DNA of 7,060 nt. It comes from Chloroflexota bacterium. GTDB lineage: Bacteria > Chloroflexota > Chloroflexia > Chloroflexales > Kallotenuaceae. Where the stretch lies: assembly GCA_019240175.1 (NCBI GenBank), contig JAFAYS010000195.1, positions 1-7,060 on the forward strand, read 5' to 3'. Position 1 is the first letter of the stretch, and every line of letters begins with the position of its first letter. Of the stretch, positions 1 to 5,439 are shown piece after piece. Below the pieces are notes generated by a model. That model did no database searches. It worked only from the letters and a program-made list of their open reading frames with translations, and was not told where the DNA came from. The position numbers and the translations under genes were made by a program.

Positions 1-1
1 G

Positions 2-325
2 ATCAAGGCTAGTCCGATCTCGATTTTGGCTGATCCTGATCGAACCTGGCAGCCGACCTTGCCGGCGCGTAACCCGCAGCACTACAGCATGGTCGATCTG
101 CTGCTGCTCGTCGACGATCTCAACCCGCTGGGCTAGCTTCCCAGACCTTCGTCGTCGTCAACGAGCGTTACGATTCGGCCTAGCCATGCACTGGGATTGA
201 TCGCCAAACGCTTTCTGTGCAACGACGCGCGCTGGCGTGAGATCTTCGAGTCCAACCGCGACGTATTGCAAAATCCGGATCAGCTGCGCGTCGGGCAGCG
301 CTTGCAGGTTGTCGTGCCGCTCTAA
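2..325 (+). pseudogene. 3' end of a LysM-domain protein gene, interrupted by stop and frame changes
   Basis: The 5' part lies outside the window. The frame at positions 2-133 reads about 44 residues ending in VDLLLLVDDLNPLG and then hits TAG at 134-136. A second segment in the frame starting at 136 gives SQTFVVVNERYDSA before a TAG at 181-183. The first frame then resumes and encodes LGLIAKRF, ARWREIFESNRD, LQNPDQLRVGQRLQVV up to TAA at 323-325. That last part matches the second half of a LysM peptidoglycan-binding domain (I/A-x-RF, W-x-x-I-x-x-x-N, L-x-x-G-Q-x-L). Two compensating frame changes near 134 and 181 would restore one continuous protein with a C-terminal LysM. Either the gene is decaying or the assembly has indel errors here. 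What the part before LysM does is not recognised. Confidence 0.6.
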
Positions 326-351
326 TTGATCGATACATTCGTTGGTTTCAT

Positions 352-400
352 CTCAGGGCGTGATCTGTAATCGATCACGCCCTGAGCGTTTTAATTTTTT
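352..400 (+). terminator. Rho-independent terminator after the LysM gene
   Basis: Perfect 14-bp inverted repeat, 352-365 (CTCAGGGCGTGATC) with 373-386, around a 7-nt loop, followed by CG, TTTT, AA and TTTTTT (389-400). It lies 27 nt after the LysM stop. The T-run contains the TAA of the oppositely oriented CvpA-family gene (399-401), so on the - strand the hairpin directly follows that gene with an A-rich upstream flank but no T-run after it. It probably terminates + transcription well and may block - transcription more weakly. Confidence 0.85.
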
Positions 401-860
401 ATTGCACGCCCGCCAGTGTGCGCTCCAGCCAGCCAAACGGCTGGATCAGCGGTCCGGTGACAAGCCCGCCCGCCAGATAGTTCTGCATTCCCTGATCGAT
501 CGCGACGCGATGCAGAAAGCCCAGCGCCAGCGCCAGCACGATCAAGCCCTGAAGCAGCGCCGGCACAATGCCCAGGATCTTGTTCAACAGCGTCGCGTGG
601 AAGCTGCGCGGGATCGCCCAGTTGATCAGCCAGGTCAGCGTACACACCACCAGCAGCACGCCGCCGACGATCGTGAGCGTGCGCACGATGACGTTCTGGA
701 TCGAGCCTTCGATCGCCGCGCCAGCCGTTAGAATCGCCGCCAGCAGCCCGATCGCGAGCAGCGCTGCCGTGCGGGTGATGCCGCGGATCAGCCCCTGGTG
801 ATAGCCGCCCGCGCCGATCAGCGCCAGCAGCGCCAGCACCGCCGCATCCAAAAGCGTCAT
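399..860 (-). CDS. CvpA family membrane protein
   Basis: A 153-residue protein with four hydrophobic stretches (roughly residues 3-19, 32-50, 58-82 and 96-118). It has the CvpA N-terminal signature: LDAAVLALLALIGAGGY, then HQGLIRGI at 21-28. This is an N-terminal helix, a glycine-rich turn with an aromatic, then GLIR. The family is an inner-membrane protein group named after E. coli colicin V production protein; its biochemical role is not settled, although links to envelope stress are known. The length is typical. The ATG at 858-860 is preceded by AAGGA with a 7-nt gap, which supports this start. It is divergent from the methyltransferase gene (54 nt between starts) and ends inside the T-run of the opposing terminator. 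Membrane location is well supported; a specific role is not. Confidence 0.75.
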   Translation of the reverse strand: MTLLDAAVLALLALIGAGGYHQGLIRGITRTAALLAIGLLAAILTAGAAIEGSIQNVIVRTLTIVGGVLLVVCTLTWLINWAIPRSFHATLLNKILGIVPALLQGLIVLALALGFLHRVAIDQGMQNYLAGGLVTGPLIQPFGWLERTLAGVQ

Positions 861-901
861 GTTAAGATCCTTCGTAGCAGGCAGCCTCGCAATCCGTGCG
901 C

Positions 902-907
902 TATAAT
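902..907 (+). promoter_or_regulatory. -10 element TATAAT for a probable leaderless mRNA
   Basis: A perfect TATAAT ends 7 nt before the ATG at 915. Transcription starting at the usual distance would begin at or next to that ATG. There is no purine-rich ribosome-binding sequence before 915 and no convincing -35 hexamer 16-18 bp upstream (AGGCAG at 879-884). An earlier in-frame ATG at 906 overlaps the hexamer and so is an unlikely start. Confidence 0.55.
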
Positions 908-914
908 GCCGCCC

Positions 915-2111
915 ATGTCTTCAAAACGATTTCAAAAAGCGATGTTCAAAGCGCTTAAGCATACACCACGGCTGGAAAGCTGGCCCTGCCCGCATTTCCC
1001 CGAGTGTGGCGGCTGCGCGATGCAAGACATTGCCTACAGCGATCAGCTGGCGGCCAAACAAGCCGCGCTGCTCGAAATCTGGGGCGAGGCGCTGCCCGCC
1101 GCGCTGCGCGACGACTACACGATTGTCGCCGCCCCCGATCCGTTTGGCTACCGGCTGCGCATGGACTATGTGTGCTCCGATGACCGCTTTGGCCTGCGTG
1201 TGCGCAAACGCTTCTACGCGATCGTGGATCTCGGCGAGTGCCATCTGATTCCGCCCTCGCTCTTCACGATCATCCGCGCGGTCTACACTGCCGCCCGCGA
1301 GTGTGGCCTGCCTGACTACAATGTGTACCACAACACGGGCTTTTTGCGCTACCTGGTCGTGCGGCGCAACGTTCGCGACGAGTGGCTGCTCTCGTTTGTG
1401 ACTTCGGAGCAGACCCACGCGGAGCAGATGGATCGTGCGGCGCAGGCGGCGCTCGACGCGGGCGCGACCAGCGTCTGGTGGCTGCTCAATCCACGCCACG
1501 CCGATCTGTCGTTTGGCGAGCCGGTGCGCCACTGGGGCGCGGAGTTTTTGCCGCAGTACGTTCTGGATCGTACGCTGCTGATGGGACCAAACACCTTTTT
1601 CCAGAACAACGTCGGCGGCTTCGAGCAGATTCTGCGCTATATCACGCCCTTTGTGGCTGGTGCCGAGCGCATGATCGATCTGTACGCCGGTGTAGGCACG
1701 ATCGGCATTGCGCTGGCGGATCACGTCGGCAAGGTGTTTGCCGCCGAGCTCAGCGATGAGAGCGTCGCGCTGGCGCAGCGCAATATTCATCTCAACGGCC
1801 TTGAAGGTCGGGTTGAGGTGGTACAGGCCGACGTGGCCGAGGTGTTGCGCGATCCGCGCATCAGCCAGCGAACCGCCGGTGATGTGCTGGTTGTCGATCC
1901 GCCGCGCGCCGGTCTTGGCCCTGATGTGTGCGCGCAGCTCAGCGAGCACGGGCCGCAGCGCATCGTCTATGTGTCGTGCAACGCGATCACCCAGGCGATG
2001 GACTATGAGATCCTGCGCCAAAACTACGATCTGGTCGCGACCCAGGGCTTCGATCTGTTCCCGCAAACCTACCACTGCGAGCAGGTCGCGGTATTGGAGC
2101 GGCGGGCGTAG
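915..2111 (+). CDS. TrmA/RlmD-type 23S rRNA (uracil-C5)-methyltransferase
   Basis: A 398-residue SAM-dependent RNA m5U methyltransferase of the TrmA/RlmC/RlmD (COG2265) family; cytoplasmic, probably acting on 23S rRNA uridines. Visible motifs: C25-x5-C31-GG-C34 near the N-terminus and C109 in GECHLIPP, the four ligands of a RlmD-like 4Fe-4S cluster; NTFFQNN; the SAM-binding motif DLYAGVGTIG from D255; VVDPPRAGL with D328; VYVSCN with catalytic C355; and YHCEQVAVLE with E389, the likely general base. No N-terminal TRAM domain is present, so it resembles RlmC-like short forms with an Fe-S cluster. The exact target uridine cannot be read from sequence. The ATG at 915 is preferred over upstream in-frame starts because TATAAT lies just before it, and because the extra N-terminal 39 residues overlap the divergent gene and look non-coding. 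Confidence 0.9.
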   Translation: MSSKRFQKAMFKALKHTPRLESWPCPHFPECGGCAMQDIAYSDQLAAKQAALLEIWGEALPAALRDDYTIVAAPDPFGYRLRMDYVCSDDRFGLRVRKRFYAIVDLGECHLIPPSLFTIIRAVYTAARECGLPDYNVYHNTGFLRYLVVRRNVRDEWLLSFVTSEQTHAEQMDRAAQAALDAGATSVWWLLNPRHADLSFGEPVRHWGAEFLPQYVLDRTLLMGPNTFFQNNVGGFEQILRYITPFVAGAERMIDLYAGVGTIGIALADHVGKVFAAELSDESVALAQRNIHLNGLEGRVEVVQADVAEVLRDPRISQRTAGDVLVVDPPRAGLGPDVCAQLSEHGPQRIVYVSCNAITQAMDYEILRQNYDLVATQGFDLFPQTYHCEQVAVLERRA

Positions 2112-2125
2112 GCCCTTACAGCAGG

Positions 2126-2253
2126 CCCTCACCCCCTAGCCCCCTCTCCCATCGCGATAGGAGAGGGGGAAGCCAGTCCCTCATCCCCTCACCCCTTGCC
2201 CCGAACCTCGCTCGGCTTCGACCTCGGTTGCGACAGGCGAAGGGGAAGCCTGG
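2126..2253. repeat. Repeat unit 1: palindrome A (2126-2173) plus variant B (2178-2253)
   Basis: Part A reads CCCTCACCCCCTAGCC and then a hairpin: CCCCCTCTCC at 2140-2149 pairs with GGAGAGGGGG at 2160-2169 around a loop containing ATCGCGAT. Part B starts again with CCCTCATCCCC at 2178. Where A has its short loop, B carries a longer insert, GAACCTCGCTCGG...CTCGGTTGCGA (2203-2233), before GGCGAAGGGGAAG. The same A-B order recurs 128 bp later. Such elements are dispersed intergenic palindromes; a protein product is not expected. Confidence 0.85.
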
Positions 2254-2389
2254 CCCTCACCCCCTAACCCCCTCTCCCATCGCCATAGGAGAGGGGGAAG
2301 TCGGGCCCTCATCCCCGCCTCACTTCGTTCGGCACCCCTCTCCCGAACCTCGGCGGGCTTCGACCTCGGTTGCGATAGGGGAGAGGGAA
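2254..2389. repeat. Repeat unit 2: palindrome A (2254-2301) plus variant B (2306-2389)
   Basis: A second A-B unit whose A part starts exactly 128 bp after that of unit 1 and differs from it at only three positions over about 47 nt (CTAGCC/CTAACC, ATCGCG/ATCGCC, AAGCC/AAGTC). The A hairpin arms are 2268-2277 and 2288-2297. The B part starts at 2306. It carries the same kind of insert as unit 1 (2345-2375), plus a second insert near 2317-2333 containing CACTTCGTTCGGC. Its outer arms CCCTCTCCC (2336-2344) and GGGAGAGGG (2379-2387) can enclose the 31-nt insert. Confidence 0.85.
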
Positions 2390-2409
2390 TAATCGTCGAT
2401 GGTTCTTAA

Positions 2410-2464
2410 ACCCCTCTCCTGTCGCAACGGGAGAGGGGTGCTGCGTGAGCAGCGGGGTGAGGGC
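2410..2464. repeat. Repeat unit 3, inverted relative to units 1 and 2
   Basis: ACCCCTCTCC (2410-2419) pairs perfectly with GGAGAGGGGT (2430-2439) around TGTCGCAACG. The flank GGGGTGAGGGCG (2453-2464) is the reverse complement of the CGCCCTCACCCC flank type, so this copy lies in the opposite orientation to the two copies before it. With them it forms a large inverted arrangement that could fold across the whole region. Confidence 0.8.
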
Positions 2465-2525
2465 GTGCTTCCAACTTCTCCTTCTTTGATTTTCCCCCAG
2501 TTTTAATTTCCGTAGAACAAATGTC

Positions 2526-2556
2526 TTGACTCTCAAGTAGCTTGAGGGTTTATCCT
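2526..2556 (+). promoter_or_regulatory. MerR-type promoter and operator of the GyrI operon
   Basis: -35 TTGACT (2526-2531) and -10 TATCCT (2551-2556) are separated by 19 bp, the over-long spacing typical of promoters that MerR-family activators untwist. The spacer holds the palindrome CTCAAG-TAG-CTTGAG (2532-2546), extendable to ACTCTCAAG/CTTGAGGGT with one mismatch. The layout resembles the known BmrR/Mta-type operators (TTGACTCT...). It lies about 40 bp before the MerR start, so the regulator probably controls its own operon. Expected mRNA start is near 2563. Confidence 0.85.
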
Positions 2557-2594
2557 TAGGATGCACTGAAGAACGCCTAGCAAAGCAGGTGACG

Positions 2595-3437
2595 ATGATC
2601 AAGATCGGTGAGTTCTCAAGGATGGTGCAGGTTCCCGTTCCGACACTACGCTATTACGATCAGCTCGGGCTGTTGAAACCCGTCGAGGTCGACCGATCGA
2701 CCGGCTACCGCTACTACTCGGCCAGCCAGATGCCGCGTCTGCATCGCATTCTGGCGCTCAAGGGTCTCGGTTTTTCCCTGGAACAGATCGCGGTGGTGCT
2801 GGACGAAGGGCTAACGCCTGAGCAGATGCGCGGCATGCTGCGTCTGCGTCACGCCCAGATCAGCCAGCAGCTCGCCGAGGCGCGCAATCAGTTGGTCGAG
2901 GTTGAGGCGCGGCTTCAGCAGATCGAGCGCGAAGATCAGCTCGCGGCGTATGACGTGATCTTGAAGCAGGCCGAGCCGCTGCTGGTAGCATCGATTCGCA
3001 CGATCTTGCCGCACCACAGTGCGGTTGGCTCGCTCTTTGGCGAGGTCTACGAGGCGATCGGCGCGCATACCAACGTGGCGCTGTGGCCCAATCCCGGCGC
3101 GGGCGGCCAAACGCTGGTGCTCTGGTACGACTGCGAGTTCAAAGAGTACGATGTCGATGGCGCTGCCGCTTTTATGCTGCGCTGTCCGGTGCCCGACCGT
3201 GGCCGCATGCGTGTCCACGAGCTGCCCGCCACGACGATGGCATCCACCGTTCACCATGGCCCCTACAACACCATCGGCGACGCCCACGCCGCGATCCTGA
3301 CCTGGATCGATGCTAACGGCTACCGCATCGCCGGGCCGGACCGCGAGCTGAATCTGTACCACACCATGCCGATTCGCCTCGACGATCCTGCCTATGTCAC
3401 CGAAATCCAATATCCGGTTGAAAAAGTCGATCAATGA
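2595..3437 (+). CDS. MerR family regulator with C-terminal GyrI-like effector-binding domain
   Basis: A 280-residue cytoplasmic DNA-binding activator of the BmrR/Mta architecture. Residues 1-70 are the MerR winged helix-turn-helix (IGEFSRM, TLRYYDQLGLLKP, STGYRYYS). Residues about 78-122 form the Q/E/A-rich dimerisation coiled coil. Residues about 127-280 are a GyrI-like/AraC effector-binding domain with VHHGPYNTIGDAH (219-231), a GPDRELNLYH segment (247-256) and a closing TEIQYPV with E270, a position where this fold often has a ligand-contacting Glu. BmrR relatives bind bulky cationic or amphipathic drugs; the ligand here is unknown. The ATG at 2595 gives the canonical MIKIGEFS start; a GTG at 2589 is in frame but lies within the AGGTG ribosome-binding region. 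It is followed after 24 nt by a free-standing GyrI-like gene, clearly one operon. Confidence 0.9.
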   Translation: MIKIGEFSRMVQVPVPTLRYYDQLGLLKPVEVDRSTGYRYYSASQMPRLHRILALKGLGFSLEQIAVVLDEGLTPEQMRGMLRLRHAQISQQLAEARNQLVEVEARLQQIEREDQLAAYDVILKQAEPLLVASIRTILPHHSAVGSLFGEVYEAIGAHTNVALWPNPGAGGQTLVLWYDCEFKEYDVDGAAAFMLRCPVPDRGRMRVHELPATTMASTVHHGPYNTIGDAHAAILTWIDANGYRIAGPDRELNLYHTMPIRLDDPAYVTEIQYPVEKVDQ

Positions 3438-3461
3438 TCGTTCACAGCAAGGAGCAAGCAC

Positions 3462-3977
3462 ATGAAGATCACCGAGCCGAAAATCGAAGAGCGCGCCGAG
3501 CAGCCCTACATGGGTATTCGCACCCAGACGACCCAGCAAGAGCTAGGCAATGGCCTGATCCCGCAGTCGCTGGATGAGATCTTTGGCTGGCTGGAGCAGC
3601 AGGGCGTCGAGCCGGTGGGAGCGCCGATTATGCGCTTCCATGTCATCGATATGGAGTGCAATCTCGACATCGAGCTAGGCGTGCCGGTTGCCAGCACCAT
3701 GCCGGGCAATGGCCGCATCCAGCCAAACTCGCTGCCGGCGGGACGCTACGCCGCGCTGGTGTACACCGGAATAGAAAACGGTGTTCCGGCCAACGGGGCG
3801 CTGCTGGACTGGGGCGCGCAGCAGGGTCTCGTCTGGGATACGTTCGACTCGGACAAGGGCGATGGCTTCGGCTCGCGCTACGAGACCTTGCTCATGGGCC
3901 CGCAGGACGATCCTGATCCGTCCAACTGGGACAACGAGGTCGCGATCCGGCTGGCGGACGAGCAGCCTCGGCTGTAA
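3462..3977 (+). CDS. Free-standing GyrI-like domain protein
   Basis: A 171-residue cytoplasmic protein of the GyrI-like small-molecule-binding fold (SHS2-type, as in SbmC/GyrI and Rob/BmrR C-termini). Visible features: N-terminal IEERAEQPYMGIRTQT strand; SLDEIFGWLEQQG helix (36-48) followed by PVGAP; ECNLDIELGVPV (65-76); LPAGRYAALVYTG (91-103); ALLDWGAQQGLVW helix (113-125); RYETLLMGP (139-147); and a C-terminal EVAIRL strand (159-164). AAGGAG lies 7 nt before the ATG. It is 24 nt behind the MerR gene and ends at a hairpin, so the operon is two genes. Some GyrI-like proteins hydrolyse cyclopropanoid genotoxins and others only bind ligands or inhibit gyrase; which applies here is not decided by sequence. 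Co-transcription with a GyrI-containing sensor suggests they recognise the same compound. Confidence 0.85.
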   Translation: MKITEPKIEERAEQPYMGIRTQTTQQELGNGLIPQSLDEIFGWLEQQGVEPVGAPIMRFHVIDMECNLDIELGVPVASTMPGNGRIQPNSLPAGRYAALVYTGIENGVPANGALLDWGAQQGLVWDTFDSDKGDGFGSRYETLLMGPQDDPDPSNWDNEVAIRLADEQPRL

Positions 3978-4004
3978 TCACAAGCGTATAGCCAGTCAAT
4001 CCAA

Positions 4005-4027
4005 ACGCCCGACCACTGGTCGGGCGT
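4005..4027. terminator. Hairpin between convergent genes, likely bidirectional terminator
   Basis: Perfect 10-bp stem ACGCCCGACC (4005-4014) with GGTCGGGCGT (4018-4027) around ACT. It lies 27 nt after the GyrI-like gene and 27 nt after the end of the - strand secreted-protein gene. T-rich tails are weak on both strands (GGTTTT at 4041-4046 on +; TTTGG on -), so termination strength is uncertain. Confidence 0.6.
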
Positions 4028-4054
4028 GCTGTTGCGTGCCGGTTTTCCCTGAGC

Positions 4055-4411
4055 TTACGGTGTGCCGCCCGAGCAGTAAACGTTGACAGTTTTGGACGCG
4101 GTCGCGCCGCTGCTGTCCTGGACGCTGAAAGTGACGCTGCGCCAGGTGCCAACCGTGCAGGAGACGGTGATCGTCGAGCTGGCAGCCCCGTCGTAGCGCG
4201 ATTTGTAGGCAACGTTCCAGCTGTAGCTGTAGACTCCCGTGCCGCCGCTCGCGTAACCATCGCAGAGAAAGGCAGTGCGCAAGGTTTCGCAGCTAAGCGT
4301 GGCGGTGAGCGTAGAGGCGATCGCGGCCTGTGGCTGGCTCGCCATACCAAACGAGCCGAGCGCAACCAGCGCGGCGATCAGGATGGACCGGCGACAATGT
4401 GAGCTGGACAT
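4055..4411 (-). CDS. Small secreted protein with an Ig/PKD-like beta domain
   Basis: A 118-residue exported protein. Residues 1-33 form a signal peptide: a basic start with R7-R8, a hydrophobic core ILIAALVALGSFGMA and a plausible cleavage after the QAAIAS stretch. RRSIL only loosely resembles a Tat motif. The mature part, about 85 residues, is Ser/Thr/Gly-rich with alternating beta-strand patterns (TLTATLSC, GVYSYSWNVAY, STITVSCTV, RSVTFSVQDSSG, SKTVNVYC), resembling a single PKD/Ig-like domain. Four cysteines remain after cleavage (C41, C50, C85, C113), enough for two disulfides. AAGGA lies 6 nt before the ATG, and a good promoter lies upstream. It is monocistronic. The family is not recognised and no catalytic motif is visible; adhesion, protein binding or enzyme inhibition would all be guesses. 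Confidence 0.75.
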   Translation of the reverse strand: MSSSHCRRSILIAALVALGSFGMASQPQAAIASTLTATLSCETLRTAFLCDGYASGGTGVYSYSWNVAYKSRYDGAASSTITVSCTVGTWRSVTFSVQDSSGATASKTVNVYCSGGTP

Positions 4412-4460
4412 AGCGATTCCTTTTCACGAAGAGCATGAGCCGGGAGTGGACGTGTGGCTT

Positions 4461-4489
4461 ATTGTAGCAGTGGTAAAGCTTGCACTCAA
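4461..4489 (-). promoter_or_regulatory. Sigma-70-type promoter of the secreted-protein gene
   Basis: Read on the - strand: TTGAGT (complement of 4484-4489), a 17-bp spacer, then TACAAT (complement of 4461-4466). Both hexamers are close to consensus with ideal spacing. Transcription would start near 4454, leaving a leader of about 40 nt that contains AAGGA before the ATG at 4411. Confidence 0.75.
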
Positions 4490-4578
4490 ACTGCCGCAGC
4501 CAGGCCAGGATCGCGTCCTGTGTGACGGTGATTGACACAGTGCCAGCTTAGCATGTCGTTGAGTGAAAGGAGTTTCCG

Positions 4579-5373
4579 ATGCCGCATGTTGTATCCCAGG
4601 ACGGCACGACGATCGCCTATGAGCGCAAGGGTGCAGGGCCGCCGCTGGTGATCGTGGATGGCGCGCTGTGCTCACGAACGTTTGGACCAGGCGCAGCGTA
4701 TGCCGTGCGTCTCGCCGATCAGTTCACTGTTTACACTTACGACCGTCGCGGACGTGGCGAAAGCGCCGATACGCAGCCGTATGCCGTAGCGCGCGAGATC
4801 GAAGACCTGGCAGCCCTCATCGGCGTGGTAGGCGGCTCGGCCTTCGTGTACGGGATCTCGGTCGGCTCGGTGCTGGCGCTTCATGCCGCTGCGGCACTTG
4901 GCCCGGCGCTGATCCCGAAGCTTGCTCTAAACGAGCCGCCTTTTTCCGTGGGCGATGCCGCCAAGCAGGAGTTCAGCCAGGAAAAGCAGCGTCTCGATGC
5001 GTTGTTAGCAGCCGATCGGCGTGGTGAGGCCGTGACGGCTTTTCTGAGCGATATGATGCCGCCAGAGATGCTGGATCACATGCGCGCATCGCCGGATTGG
5101 GCCGTACTCGAAGCCCACGTGCCTACGCTGGCCTACGATTACACGCTGCTGGGCGATGGCGGAGTTCCCATCGTTAGCGCGCAATCCGTGGCGGTACCCG
5201 TGCTGCTGCTGGTGGGCCAGGAAAGCGCGGAGTATAAACATAGCGCGGTCGCAGATCTCACTCAGTCGTTGCCTCATGTCGAGCTCGTCATGACGAGTGG
5301 CGCAGGTTTCGAGTTGACTGATGAACTGATCGATCGCCTGACCCGCCATTTTGCCCCGTTGAAAGCTGCCTAG
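4579..5373 (+). CDS. Alpha/beta hydrolase-fold protein with atypical catalytic residues
   Basis: A 264-residue cytoplasmic protein of the alpha/beta hydrolase superfamily, full length for the family. Strand and loop landmarks: VSQDGTTIAYERKGAGPPLVIVDGAL (two stretches, residues 5-30; DGAL in place of HG near the oxyanion hole), VYTYDRRGRGES (51-62), nucleophile elbow Y91-G-I-S94-V-G96, LALNEPPF (115-122) before a helical cap, and VPVLLLVGQES (206-216). In the usual place of the catalytic His, the C-terminal loop reads SGAGFELTDEL, with F244 where relatives generally have GxxH or GAGH. The acid position (GQES, 213-216) also lacks Asp. The serine is kept but the triad looks incomplete, so activity is doubtful or relies on other residues. 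AAAGGAG lies 6 nt before the ATG. Substrate unknown. Confidence 0.85.
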   Translation: MPHVVSQDGTTIAYERKGAGPPLVIVDGALCSRTFGPGAAYAVRLADQFTVYTYDRRGRGESADTQPYAVAREIEDLAALIGVVGGSAFVYGISVGSVLALHAAAALGPALIPKLALNEPPFSVGDAAKQEFSQEKQRLDALLAADRRGEAVTAFLSDMMPPEMLDHMRASPDWAVLEAHVPTLAYDYTLLGDGGVPIVSAQSVAVPVLLLVGQESAEYKHSAVADLTQSLPHVELVMTSGAGFELTDELIDRLTRHFAPLKAA

Positions 5374-5385
5374 CGCTGCATCATA

Positions 5386-5439
5386 CGGCGACGCGCCCTG
5401 AGAATATTTGCGAGCTAGCAGACTTCTTGCGCGTCGCCG
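5386..5439. repeat. Inverted repeat spanning the convergent gene ends
   Basis: CGGCGACGCGC (5386-5396) is the exact reverse complement of GCGCGTCGCCG (5429-5439), with a 32-nt loop. The left arm is just after the hydrolase stop and the right arm lies within the last codons of the - strand MerR gene, with its TAG at 5415-5417 in the loop. It may stop transcription from both sides or lengthen the 3' end structure; there is no T-run on either strand. Confidence 0.6.

Larger units (their letters stand above)
2112..2525. other. Gene-free stretch carrying a composite repeat array
   Basis: No credible coding frame occurs between the methyltransferase stop and the promoter of the next operon. Positions 2126-2464 are a C-rich palindromic repeat array, annotated separately. 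Positions 2465-2525 are an unremarkable T- and A-richer stretch leading into the MerR-type promoter. A 97-residue frame on the - strand (2309-2602) is just the translated repeat. Confidence 0.8.

Noticed and set aside
921..2132. A 403-codon open frame on the - strand
   Set aside because: It lies antisense to the methyltransferase, whose motifs and catalytic residues are intact; the antisense protein is Arg/His/Ala-rich with no recognisable domain. High-GC shadow.
2126..2464. CRISPR array
   Set aside because: Repeated units are close to one another, but the intervening sequence is itself repeat variants, not unique spacers of even length, and no cas gene is near.
2309..2602. A 97-codon open frame on the - strand across the repeat array
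   Set aside because: It encodes the translated C-rich palindromes and overlaps the MerR promoter; no homology-like pattern.
2811..3539. A 242-codon open frame on the - strand
   Set aside because: It is antisense to the MerR and GyrI-like genes, spans their junction, and has no domain or ribosome-binding site.
3892..4365. A 157-codon open frame on the - strand
   Set aside because: It overlaps the secreted-protein gene in another frame and the end of the GyrI-like gene; composition is Ala/Arg/Pro-rich with no signal. The 4055-4411 frame has the promoter, ribosome-binding site and signal peptide.
4532..4560. TTGACA as a -35 box for the alpha/beta hydrolase gene
   Set aside because: The hexamer is perfect, but nothing resembling a -10 lies 16-18 bp downstream (TGTCGT, GTCGTT); TAGCAT at 4549-4554 is only 11 bp away. 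A promoter is likely near here but cannot be defined.
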